Part shown: piece after piece, positions 1 through 6,384 of the stretch
Layout: every line of letters begins with the position of its first letter
Position numbering within the stretch: the first letter of the stretch is position 1
Assembly (NCBI GenBank): GCA_964606415.1
Contig: CAZSGN010000038.1
Coordinates: forward strand, 1-15,293
DNA from: CAZSGN01 sp964606415
GTDB taxonomy: Bacteria > Bacteroidota > Bacteroidia > Bacteroidales > JBBRXJ01
DNA length: 15,293 nt
Reading direction: 5' to 3'
The notes under the pieces: model-generated
Database searches by the model: none
What the model saw: only the letters and a program-made list of their open reading frames with translations
What the model was told of the DNA's origin: nothing
Translations under genes and position numbers: made by a program

Positions 1-1139
1 CACCTTCTGTTACCGAATCACCAATTTTAAAGCTCCCATTATCATAAAGCCCTATAACATCGCCAGGAAAGGCCTCTTCAACAATACTTTTATCATTAGC
101 CATAAAACTGGTTGGAGAAGGAAACCGCATTTTTTTTTTCCAGGCGGGGATGATAATAAAATTTATTCCGTTCGAACTTACCAGAAGTAATTCTCAAGAA
201 GGCAATACGATCACGATGATTCGGATCAAGATTAGCATGAATTTTAAAAACAAAGCCCGTCAGCTTATTTTCATCCGGTTGAACAATGCGTTCAACCGTT
301 TCGACCTGACCAGGAGGTGACGCAATATCAAGGAATGTTTCCAATAACTCGAGTACTCCGAAATTATAAAGCGCACTGCCAAAAAATAATGGCGCTAAAT
401 AACCTTCCCGGTAAAGATCCAGATTAAACGATTCAAAAACCCCATTAGCCAGGTCAACCTCTTCCCTCAATTGCTCCACCACATCTTTTCCAAGATGTTT
501 TTCCAGTTCGGGGTCATGAATATCAGTTGAACCGACCAATTCCTGTGAAACACCGGATTTTTCCGGTTCGTACAATTGAATTTTTTCTTTGAAAAGATTA
601 TACACCCCTTTAAAACGCTTTCCTTTCCCTATTGGCCATGTATAGGGCCTTACGGCAATATCCAGTTCCTCCTCAATCTCCTCAATAATATCCAAAGGAT
701 CATTCCCCTCCCGGTCCATTTTATTAACAAAAACCATCACCGGTGTATGCCGCATGCGGCAAACCTCCATCAATTTACGGGTCTGCTCCTCAACACCTTT
801 AGCCGAATCAACAACAAGAATCACACTATCCACTGCACTGAGCGTCCGATAGGTATCCTCGGCAAAATCCTTATGCCCGGGGGTATCCAGTATATTCACC
901 CGAATGCCATTATAATCAAAAGCCATCACCGATGTCGCCACAGAAATACCCCTTTGCTTTTCTATTTGCATAAAATCGGAGGTGGCCGTTTTTTCAATTT
1001 TATTATTCTTAACAGCACCAGCTGTCTGGATCGCCCCGCCGTATAACAGCAATTTTTCTGTCAGCGTCGTTTTACCTGCGTCAGGATGACTGATAATAGC
1101 AAAAGTCCGCCGCTTATCTATTTGATCTTTAATACTCAT
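1..1139 (-). pseudogene. prfC: Peptide chain release factor 3, apparently frameshifted and cut by window edge
   Basis: RF3 is a translational GTPase that removes RF1/RF2 from the ribosome after peptide release. From the ATG at 1139 the reading frame shows the P-loop SHPDAGKTT (residues 17-25), RGIS (63-66), DTPGH (85-89) and NKMD (139-142). The RF3-typical stretches TWPIG and GFVFKIHANLDPNHRDR follow. Conservation holds to about residue 336 (YYHPRLEKK). The frame then runs through A10 (plus-strand T10, 130-139) into eleven unrelated residues and a stop at 96. Dropping one A restores the family sequence: MRFPSPTSFMANDK, then VEEAFPGDVIGLYDNG, open to base 1. The remaining part of domain II and domain III lie outside the window. 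A TTG start at 1163 is rejected because it lies inside the promoter box. This could be a true pseudogene, a homopolymer sequencing error, or a gene rescued by slippage. The family is certain; the functional state is not. Confidence 0.9.
130..139 (-). other. A10 homopolymer at the prfC frame break
   Basis: On the coding (minus) strand ten consecutive A residues follow CTGG and precede TGCGG. With ten A the frame reads Glu-Lys-Lys-Asn and soon stops. With nine it reads Glu-Lys-Lys-Met-Arg-Phe-Pro-Ser and continues as RF3. The run length is thus the only difference between a broken and an intact gene across the visible part. Confidence 0.9.
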
Positions 1140-1159
1140 AATTGGTGATTTATATGGCT

Positions 1160-1168
1160 GCAAAAATA
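1160..1168 (-). promoter_or_regulatory. Bacteroidota -7 box for prfC
   Basis: The minus strand reads TATTTTTGC, an exact match to TAnnTTTGC, ending 20 bases before the prfC ATG at 1139. No good -33 TTTG was seen at the usual 19-21 base spacing, so the call rests on the -7 box and its position. Confidence 0.6.
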
Positions 1169-1261
1169 ATAATGTTAGAAGATATTAAGTCGAAAATGAC
1201 AGGATATTTAATGAATAATGGATAGCTGATTATTTAACAACCGGATATTATTGTTTATCTC

Positions 1262-1289
1262 CTTGCAGGCTTTTCCTTAAGCCTGTGAG
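1262..1289. other. Intergenic hairpin between divergent prfC and SDR genes
   Basis: CAGGCTT (1266-1272) and AAGCCTG (1279-1285) form a perfect 7-bp stem around a 6-base loop. Two G-T wobbles and two further Watson-Crick pairs extend it to an 11-bp stem (1262-1289). No T-tract follows on either strand and both neighbouring genes point away, so it is not a normal terminator. It may be an operator or leader structure, or a remnant. The rest of 1140-1421 holds only the two promoter boxes. Confidence 0.45.
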
Positions 1290-1395
1290 AAAATAAGGCC
1301 TCCATTTACAAATCAATATCTCTTAACAACAAACATCTGCTTAATCTGACAATGGAAACATCAATAAGTTCATTAAAAAAGAGATAAATATTTTC

Positions 1396-1404
1396 TACAT
1401 TTGC
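1396..1404 (+). promoter_or_regulatory. Bacteroidota -7 box for the SDR-thioesterase pair
   Basis: TACATTTGC matches TAnnTTTGC exactly and ends 17 bases before the ATG at 1422. A TTG that could be read as an upstream start (1401) is part of this box, which argues for the ATG at 1422 as the true start. No clear -33 element was seen. Confidence 0.65.
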
Positions 1405-1421
1405 AATTAAATGATTGTGCA

Positions 1422-2243
1422 ATGAAAAACAAGGTAGTTATTATTACAGGAGCATCGTCAGGAATTGGCCTGGCCCTTGCTAAGGAATATGCTTCCAGAG
1501 GGGCTAAAGTCGTAATGGCGGCTCGTCAGCTTGAGAAAATGGAAAATACCGCTTATGAGCTCAAGCAAGCTAATTATGATGTCCACCCCGTCCAAACCGA
1601 TGTTACATCCCAGGATTCATGCGAAAACCTGATCAATCAAGCCCTTGAAAAATACGGGAAGATCGATATTCTGATCAACAATGCCGGAATTAGTATGAGA
1701 GCCCTGTTCCAGGATACAGAAATTGATGTACTCAAACAATTAATGGACGTTAACTTTTGGGGCACTGTTTATTGTACAAAATATGCACTTCCGCATATTA
1801 TTGAACAAAAAGGCTCCTTAGTAGGCGTTATTTCTGTCGCAGGGCATGTTGGCTTACCGGGAAGGACTGGCTACTCAGCTTCAAAATATGCGGTGCGAGG
1901 ATTCATGGACGCCCTCCGCACTGAAAATCTGCATAATGGCATAAATGTGCTGGTGGTTGCGCCAGGCTTCACCAGCTCAAACATACGCAATACAGCCTTA
2001 TTAGGAAATGGTGTTGAACAGGGTAAATCACCACGAGATGAAAACAAAATGATGAGTGCCGAAAAATGTGCAAAATTAATTATCCGGGCAGCCGAAAGAA
2101 ATAAAAAAGAGCTGGTGCTCACCTTTAAAAGCGGGAAAATCCCGGTTTTCCTTGGTAAATGGGCCCCACGACTTTTAGATAAACTCAGTTACAATCAAAT
2201 GGCCAAAGAGCCCGATTCACCTTTTAAACGAAGAAAAGAATAA
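1422..2243 (+). CDS. Short-chain dehydrogenase/reductase (SDR)
   Basis: This is a classical SDR oxidoreductase of 273 residues, a single Rossmann-fold domain. Visible motifs are the cofactor-binding TGASSGIG (residues 9-16), NNAG (86-89), Asn111, catalytic Ser138, Tyr151-x3-Lys155 in YSASK, and PGF (181-183). Arg35 at the end of the second beta strand (AAR) is typical of NADP(H)-preferring members. The substrate cannot be read from sequence; relatives include DHRS7-like and ketoacyl-reductase-like enzymes. The C-terminal 40 residues are basic and amphipathic (KSGKIPVFLGKWAPRLLDKL), which could allow loose membrane contact; that is inference. The ATG at 1422 is chosen because the TTG at 1401 sits in the promoter box. 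The stop overlaps the start of the thioesterase gene by one base (TAATG), so the two are probably translationally coupled and may act on related acyl substrates. Confidence 0.93.
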   Translation: MKNKVVIITGASSGIGLALAKEYASRGAKVVMAARQLEKMENTAYELKQANYDVHPVQTDVTSQDSCENLINQALEKYGKIDILINNAGISMRALFQDTEIDVLKQLMDVNFWGTVYCTKYALPHIIEQKGSLVGVISVAGHVGLPGRTGYSASKYAVRGFMDALRTENLHNGINVLVVAPGFTSSNIRNTALLGNGVEQGKSPRDENKMMSAEKCAKLIIRAAERNKKELVLTFKSGKIPVFLGKWAPRLLDKLSYNQMAKEPDSPFKRRKE

Positions 2244-2656
2244 TGAGAATCACCAATAAAACTTATTACCGTGTAAGGTATGGGGACACTGATAAAATGG
2301 AAGTGGTATATTATGGCAACTACCCTTTCCTCTATGAGATTGGGCGCACAGAAATGATGCGTGATATTGGCTTAACTTACAAAGAAATGGAAGAAGAAGG
2401 AATCATGATGCCGGTCATTGATATGCAAATTAAATACCATGCTCCGGCCCATTATGATGAGTTACTCACCATCCAAACAGAACTAAATAAATTACCAGGT
2501 GTAAAAATCGAGTTTAACTACAAGATTTATAATGAGCATGAGCAATTACTGAACGAGGCAATGACAACGCTGGTTTTCGTGAACATCTCAACCAGGCGTC
2601 CTCTTAAAGCGCCTGCCTTCTTTCTTGAAAAATTAAATGCATTCGCCACATCATAA
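2243..2656 (+). CDS. Acyl-CoA thioesterase, YbgC/FcbC (4HBT hotdog) family
   Basis: The product is a 137-residue single hotdog-fold protein, the usual length for YbgC-like thioesterases, which hydrolyse acyl-CoA to free acid and CoA in the cytoplasm. The family signature is near the N-terminus: RYGDTD (residues 12-17), VVYYGNY (21-27) and RTEMMRDIG. Asp17 aligns with the catalytic aspartate. VIDMQIKYHAPAHYDELL follows the family pattern for the central helix-to-strand region. The gene starts one base inside the stop of the SDR gene, and no Tol-Pal genes are nearby, unlike ybgC of proteobacteria. It is therefore better seen as partner of the SDR than as part of an envelope operon. Its last six bases overlap the convergent minus-strand gene. 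The exact acyl substrate is unknown. Confidence 0.9.
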   Translation: MRITNKTYYRVRYGDTDKMEVVYYGNYPFLYEIGRTEMMRDIGLTYKEMEEEGIMMPVIDMQIKYHAPAHYDELLTIQTELNKLPGVKIEFNYKIYNEHEQLLNEAMTTLVFVNISTRRPLKAPAFFLEKLNAFATS

Positions 2657-3310
2657 AGTAACCTTGATTCTATAAAGTGGGCGACTGACAGATATATTCA
2701 TTTTACTTATCAATTGAATACGAATAATGATATCCTGTCCGGGCTTTAGTGAAATCAGCGAACGTTTCGTTTTATCAGTAAAGGTATTTCCGTCATTGTC
2801 AAAAGAGAGGTAATGTCCACCATAATGGTATCCCAGATTAAAACCACGAATCTCAAACCATTCCTCAATATTTTTAATATCGTCAGTAAAGAAGACATGA
2901 ATACTATCCGCTCCCAGCAACTTTCTTTTATTAATCTCACGATCCGCCCCTATTCTTTCATCTCCAATATAAAGATCCGGCTGGGGAAAGCGGATCACAT
3001 CCATTTCCACCTGCTTTTCGCCTGCATCAGGTGAATTCTTATTTTTTATCGTTAGTTTATTCTTTCCATGCTGGGAAGGGATTAATATAAAACCAGTATC
3101 CGTTTCATAAATCTTACCATTAGAAGAGGAAACGTCAATATCCGAAGGTGAATAACCAGGAATCTTTATCGGATTATCAATTCCTGCATACAATAAATTA
3201 CTATTTGACTGAGTTGCTATAACCTCAATGGAGTCTGCTGGCTGATCAGCAAAACTAAATAAATAACAAGTAAAAGAAATAAATAACAATAAAACAAATC
3301 GATACAACAT
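2651..3310 (-). CDS. Exported protein resembling GldM C-terminal domains
   Basis: The 219-residue product has an N-terminal signal peptide: a hydrophobic run at residues 5-20, likely cleaved after SFA (21) before DQPAD. There is no lipobox. The mature part resembles the periplasmic C-terminal half of GldM, the gliding/type IX secretion motor protein. LLYAGIDNPIKI (39-50) matches the 'NVLYxGVDNPI' start of the third domain. FTDKTKRSLISLKPGQDI (177-194) matches the end of the last domain. The transmembrane and helical N-terminal part of GldM is absent, and no gldK, gldL or gldN lies nearby. The ATG at 3310 is preferred over GTG at 3316. The stop (TGA, 2651-2653) overlaps the end of the convergent thioesterase gene. 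A periplasmic role at the cell envelope is likely; a link to type IX secretion is only inference. Confidence 0.72.
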   Translation of the reverse strand: MLYRFVLLLFISFTCYLFSFADQPADSIEVIATQSNSNLLYAGIDNPIKIPGYSPSDIDVSSSNGKIYETDTGFILIPSQHGKNKLTIKNKNSPDAGEKQVEMDVIRFPQPDLYIGDERIGADREINKRKLLGADSIHVFFTDDIKNIEEWFEIRGFNLGYHYGGHYLSFDNDGNTFTDKTKRSLISLKPGQDIIIRIQLISKMNISVSRPLYRIKVTL

Positions 3311-3328
3311 AAACACACCCTTTTAAAC

Positions 3329-3497
3329 AATATTAATAATTTTAGATGACTTTGCATAAGTAATTATCAAATATTTATCCCATAACCGTTTATCTTTAAA
3401 ACAAAATAAAATAAAAAACAATCCACAGGCAACTATTTAGAATAGTTTTAAAAAATAAGTAACTTTGCAGAATAGATAAAGAATAATATTAATAATT
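3329..3497. repeat. 13-bp AT-rich direct repeat in the gldM-like/metA intergenic region
   Basis: AATATTAATAATT occurs at 3329-3341 and again at 3485-3497, one copy near each end of the divergent spacer. The shorter ACTTTGCA also occurs twice (3349-3356 and 3462-3469). Both could be binding sites, but the DNA is very AT-rich and chance is a fair explanation. Apart from the promoter boxes nothing else was seen in 3311-3558. Confidence 0.35.
3460..3468 (+). promoter_or_regulatory. Upstream -7 box candidate for metA
   Basis: TAACTTTGC matches TAnnTTTGC exactly. TTTAG about 20 bases upstream (3436-3440) is a weak -33 match. It would give a leader of roughly 85 bases for metA. Confidence 0.5.
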
Positions 3498-3525
3498 GTT
3501 CATGAAAGATATTAGAACAAATTTT

Positions 3526-3534
3526 TAATTTTGC
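3526..3534 (+). promoter_or_regulatory. Proximal -7 box candidate for metA
   Basis: TAATTTTGC matches TAnnTTTGC exactly and ends 24 bases before the metA ATG at 3559. No -33 match was seen. If used, the leader is too short to hold a riboswitch. Confidence 0.5.
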
Positions 3535-3558
3535 TTAACATTAAATGCACACTAAACG

Positions 3559-4482
3559 ATGCCATTAAATATACCTAACAATTTACCGGCAATAGAAGAT
3601 CTCAACAAAGAGAACATCTTTGTGATGCGTGAGGAGACTGCCATGCGGCAGGATATAAGACCGTTGCAGATTGTAATCGTCAATCTTATGCCACTAAAGA
3701 TGGAAACAGAATTACACATCCTGAGGTTATTATCTAACAGTCCACTTCAGGTTGAAATCACACTTGTTCATACCCAGGAACATATTTCCAAACACACACC
3801 CAAAGAGCACCTTGATCTGTTTTATAAAACCTTTGATGACATCAAAGATACTAATTTTGACGGTATGATTATTACGGGTGCCCCTGTTGAGAAGTTAAAT
3901 TTTGAAGATGTTGATTATTGGAATGAATTAACAGAAATCATGGAATGGAGCCGCGATCATGTGACGTCCACCCTTTATATTTGCTGGGCAGCACAAGCAG
4001 GCTTATACCATCATTATAATATTCCAAAGCATGTGGTTAAAGAAAAAATATTCGGTGTTTTCAATCACCGGGTCATCAATAAACAAATTCCGCTTGTGCG
4101 TGGATTCGATGATGAATTTGTTGCCCCCCACAGCAGATACTCCACAGCCGAGCGGGAAGACATAGACAAGGTACCGGAATTACAAATACTTGCTGAAAGC
4201 GAAGAAGCGGGTGTTTATATTGCTACTTCAACAGATGGAAAAGAAATTTTTGTAAGCGGGCATTCAGAATATGACCCCTGTGCGCTTAAAAGAGAATACG
4301 AGCGAGATCTACAAAAAGGAATTCAAATACAAATCCCCCAAAACTACTTTCCAAATGACGATCCAACCCGCCAGCCTCTGGCAAGATGGACCAGTCATGC
4401 CAACATGCTTTTCTCAAACTGGTTAAACTATTACGTCTATCAAATGACCTCTTTTGAATTTGCCATGCGTGAAATGTTATAA
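3559..4482 (+). CDS. metA: Homoserine O-acetyltransferase (MetA family)
   Basis: MetA acylates the hydroxyl of L-homoserine, the committed step of methionine synthesis. The product has the usual length (307 residues) and full-length similarity. It carries the conserved Lys47 (NLMPLK), nucleophile Cys142 (YICWAAQAG), His235 and Glu237 (SGHSEYDP), plus the family-typical C-terminal NWLNYYVYQ. The residue that separates acyl donors is Glu111 in ITGAPVE. Family work on Bacillus cereus and E. coli enzymes links Glu at this place with acetyl-CoA and Gly (E. coli GAPLG) with succinyl-CoA. The product is therefore predicted to be O-acetylhomoserine, although automatic annotation often says succinyltransferase. 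Two -7 boxes precede the gene. The D-2-hydroxyacid dehydrogenase gene follows after 24 bases and is probably cotranscribed. Confidence 0.95.
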   Translation: MPLNIPNNLPAIEDLNKENIFVMREETAMRQDIRPLQIVIVNLMPLKMETELHILRLLSNSPLQVEITLVHTQEHISKHTPKEHLDLFYKTFDDIKDTNFDGMIITGAPVEKLNFEDVDYWNELTEIMEWSRDHVTSTLYICWAAQAGLYHHYNIPKHVVKEKIFGVFNHRVINKQIPLVRGFDDEFVAPHSRYSTAEREDIDKVPELQILAESEEAGVYIATSTDGKEIFVSGHSEYDPCALKREYERDLQKGIQIQIPQNYFPNDDPTRQPLARWTSHANMLFSNWLNYYVYQMTSFEFAMREML

Positions 4483-4506
4483 CCAAATAAACATTAATAA
4501 ACCACT

Positions 4507-5466
4507 ATGAAGATCGTTTTTCTTGATACATTAACTTTGGGTGAAGGTATAGATATTGCCGGCAAACTAGCCCCCTTAGGTGAAGTTCAATTATATGAAA
4601 ACACCAGTAGAGCAGAATGTCCCGGCCGGATTAAAGAAGCGGAGATTGTTATTGTTAACAAAGTATTCATGGATGCGGAGATGATCGATCAGGCTCCTCA
4701 TTTAAAACTCATATGCCTGGCGGCCACTGGCATGAACAATATTGATTTATTCCATGCTGAAAAAAAAGAAATCAGTGTTATGAACGTAGCAGGTTATTCA
4801 ACCGAAAGCGTTACACAAACCACTTTTACAACACTATTATATTTATTAAACCAGCCAGTCTATTACGACCAATATGTTAAAAAAGGGTTTTACAGCAACC
4901 AGGAATTATTTACCCATATTGGTCCTTCTTTTACAGAAATAGCTGGAAAACAAATTGGAATTATAGGTTTAGGCACTATAGGAAAAAGAGTAGCCGCCAT
5001 TGCTGAAGCTTTTGGGGCAACAATTGTTTACCACAGTCCTTCAGGGAATGTACAGGATGTTCCTTATCAACATCTCCCGCTTCATTCGTTATTGGAAACA
5101 TCAGACATCCTCTCTATTCATGCACCGTTAAATGATTATACAGAAAATCTGATTAAATACGCAGAACTGGATCTAATGAAGCCACATAGTATACTCATTA
5201 ATATGGGGCGGGGCGGAATTGTCAACGAAAAGGATTTTGCCAAATCATTTGATCAGGGCAAGCCCTGGAAAGCTGCCTTTGATGTATTCACTCAGGAGCC
5301 TATTCCCGGAGATCACCCTTTCTTAAAAATCAACCGTACTGAAGACATATTGCTCCTCCCCCATGTTGCATGGGGCAGCTTTGAGGCAAGAAACCGGCTA
5401 ATGGACCGGATATGTGAAAACATTCAGACATTTTTTAAATTCGGAAAACCCGGAAGCAAAAAATAA
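4507..5466 (+). CDS. D-2-hydroxyacid dehydrogenase (glycerate/hydroxypyruvate reductase-like)
   Basis: The 319-residue product belongs to the D-isomer-specific 2-hydroxyacid dehydrogenases, cytoplasmic NAD(P)-dependent enzymes that interconvert 2-oxoacids and D-2-hydroxyacids. The substrate-binding region includes LAATGMNNID (71-80). The Rossmann motif GLGTIG spans 154-159. The catalytic trio is Arg235 (GRGGIVNE), Glu264 (DVFTQEP) and His286 (PHVAWGS). The second beta strand ends in VYHSPSG (174-180), without the aspartate usual in strictly NAD-dependent members, so the cofactor is uncertain. There is no C-terminal ACT domain, which argues against a standard long-form phosphoglycerate dehydrogenase. 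The substrate cannot be fixed; hydroxypyruvate or glyoxylate is the family-based guess. It follows metA by 24 bases on the same strand with no visible promoter between them. Confidence 0.9.
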   Translation: MKIVFLDTLTLGEGIDIAGKLAPLGEVQLYENTSRAECPGRIKEAEIVIVNKVFMDAEMIDQAPHLKLICLAATGMNNIDLFHAEKKEISVMNVAGYSTESVTQTTFTTLLYLLNQPVYYDQYVKKGFYSNQELFTHIGPSFTEIAGKQIGIIGLGTIGKRVAAIAEAFGATIVYHSPSGNVQDVPYQHLPLHSLLETSDILSIHAPLNDYTENLIKYAELDLMKPHSILINMGRGGIVNEKDFAKSFDQGKPWKAAFDVFTQEPIPGDHPFLKINRTEDILLLPHVAWGSFEARNRLMDRICENIQTFFKFGKPGSKK

Positions 5467-5497
5467 ACTGATGTTTTTTTAAATAATATAACCTTCT

Positions 5498-6337
5498 TTA
5501 TAAACCATCAAAAACGAGGGTATCACGAGTTATTGAATAAGCGGCAAAAAAGCCAACGGCACCATTGCTAAGATTTGTACTTACATTAGCTGGAGGCCCG
5601 CCAAAAATCGGATTATTAAACCCCGTCACTTCTCTCACTTCATTAATAAATTGATAATATGCTTCTGTAATACCACACATCTCAAGCACCAGGGTATCCC
5701 CTATATTCAATTGCTCGGCAGATCTGTCCTGATCAAGCACCTCCACCACTACACTATCTGTCCGGTTGCCATTAAAAAACTGATCATCTGTAATAAAAAG
5801 CTGATCAATAGTATCTTTAATACGCTGACCATTCAACAATGTCTTAAACATATAGAAATCTTTTGAAGGCGGATCCTTCGCGTTTAATTTAAGTGCATAA
5901 GCATCAATAAATGAATAAGGAAAAACAGTTACAAAAATTGAGTCAATATAACCCACGTTTTTCAACTGGCTACTTGCCGTATAAGTTTCAAAATCACCAT
6001 CTTTATCAATATCCACATGCTCAATCGTTAAAATATAAGTATTACCAACAACCCCGTACACATTTGAATCAGTGAGATAATACCCGTCTTTGACTTCATT
6101 CAGGACAAATGTTTCCGTACCATCAGAAATACTTACTTTAGCTCCTTTAACAGGCGAAACAGGCTCATTGGCATAAAAATCAGCACTTTGGGTTAAACGA
6201 ACCCAGTGAGCAGTTGTGTCCGTAGTTATCTCGCCTGTAACGGTCAATCTGGTATAACTGCTATCCAGGTCAATATCAATCTTTTCGGTACAACCTAAAA
6301 GAAGAATAAATAATGTTAATAAACCTGCATTCCTCAT
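5498..6337 (-). CDS. DUF4249 family outer-membrane-associated lipoprotein
   Basis: The 279-residue product starts with a short lipoprotein signal peptide, MRNAGLLTLFILLLGC. The lipobox LLGC puts the acylated Cys at residue 16. The mature part (LTVTGEITTD, HWVRLTQSADFY, VKGAKVSISDG) follows the pattern of DUF4249 proteins, which in Bacteroidota are coded next to TonB-dependent receptors and thought to sit at the outer membrane. A second possible start at 6382 adds 15 residues and lies two bases after the stop of the receptor gene, which would suit translational coupling. The ATG at 6337 is preferred because the added residues would place Arg-Asn in the middle of the hydrophobic segment. The gene is clearly in one transcription unit with the receptor. 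No substrate is indicated. It converges on the D-2-hydroxyacid dehydrogenase gene with a 31-base gap and no obvious terminator hairpin. Confidence 0.85.
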   Translation of the reverse strand: MRNAGLLTLFILLLGCTEKIDIDLDSSYTRLTVTGEITTDTTAHWVRLTQSADFYANEPVSPVKGAKVSISDGTETFVLNEVKDGYYLTDSNVYGVVGNTYILTIEHVDIDKDGDFETYTASSQLKNVGYIDSIFVTVFPYSFIDAYALKLNAKDPPSKDFYMFKTLLNGQRIKDTIDQLFITDDQFFNGNRTDSVVVEVLDQDRSAEQLNIGDTLVLEMCGITEAYYQFINEVREVTGFNNPIFGGPPANVSTNLSNGAVGFFAAYSITRDTLVFDGL

Positions 6338-6384
6338 AATGATGCTACTATTTAATATATTTAAAATTACTTTGCTCAACATAC

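Noticed and set aside
130..139. Classical -1 programmed ribosomal frameshift at the A-run in prfC
   Set aside because: Restoring the RF3 frame needs one base skipped (+1) or two repeated (-2). A standard -1 slip on A-AAA-AAN would lead to the wrong frame. Transcriptional slippage or a sequence error fits better.
576..1046. 156-residue open frame on the plus strand inside prfC
   Set aside because: It is fully antisense to well-conserved RF3 sequence, shows no recognisable domain and is explained as a shadow of the real gene.
3470..3558. SAM or other methionine riboswitch ahead of metA
   Set aside because: The proximal promoter box leaves a leader of only about 20 bases, and no riboswitch-like stems or core motifs were seen even for the longer leader.
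5467..5497. Bidirectional terminator between the D-2-hydroxyacid dehydrogenase and DUF4249 genes
   Set aside because: There is a run of T residues but no stem of useful length beside it.
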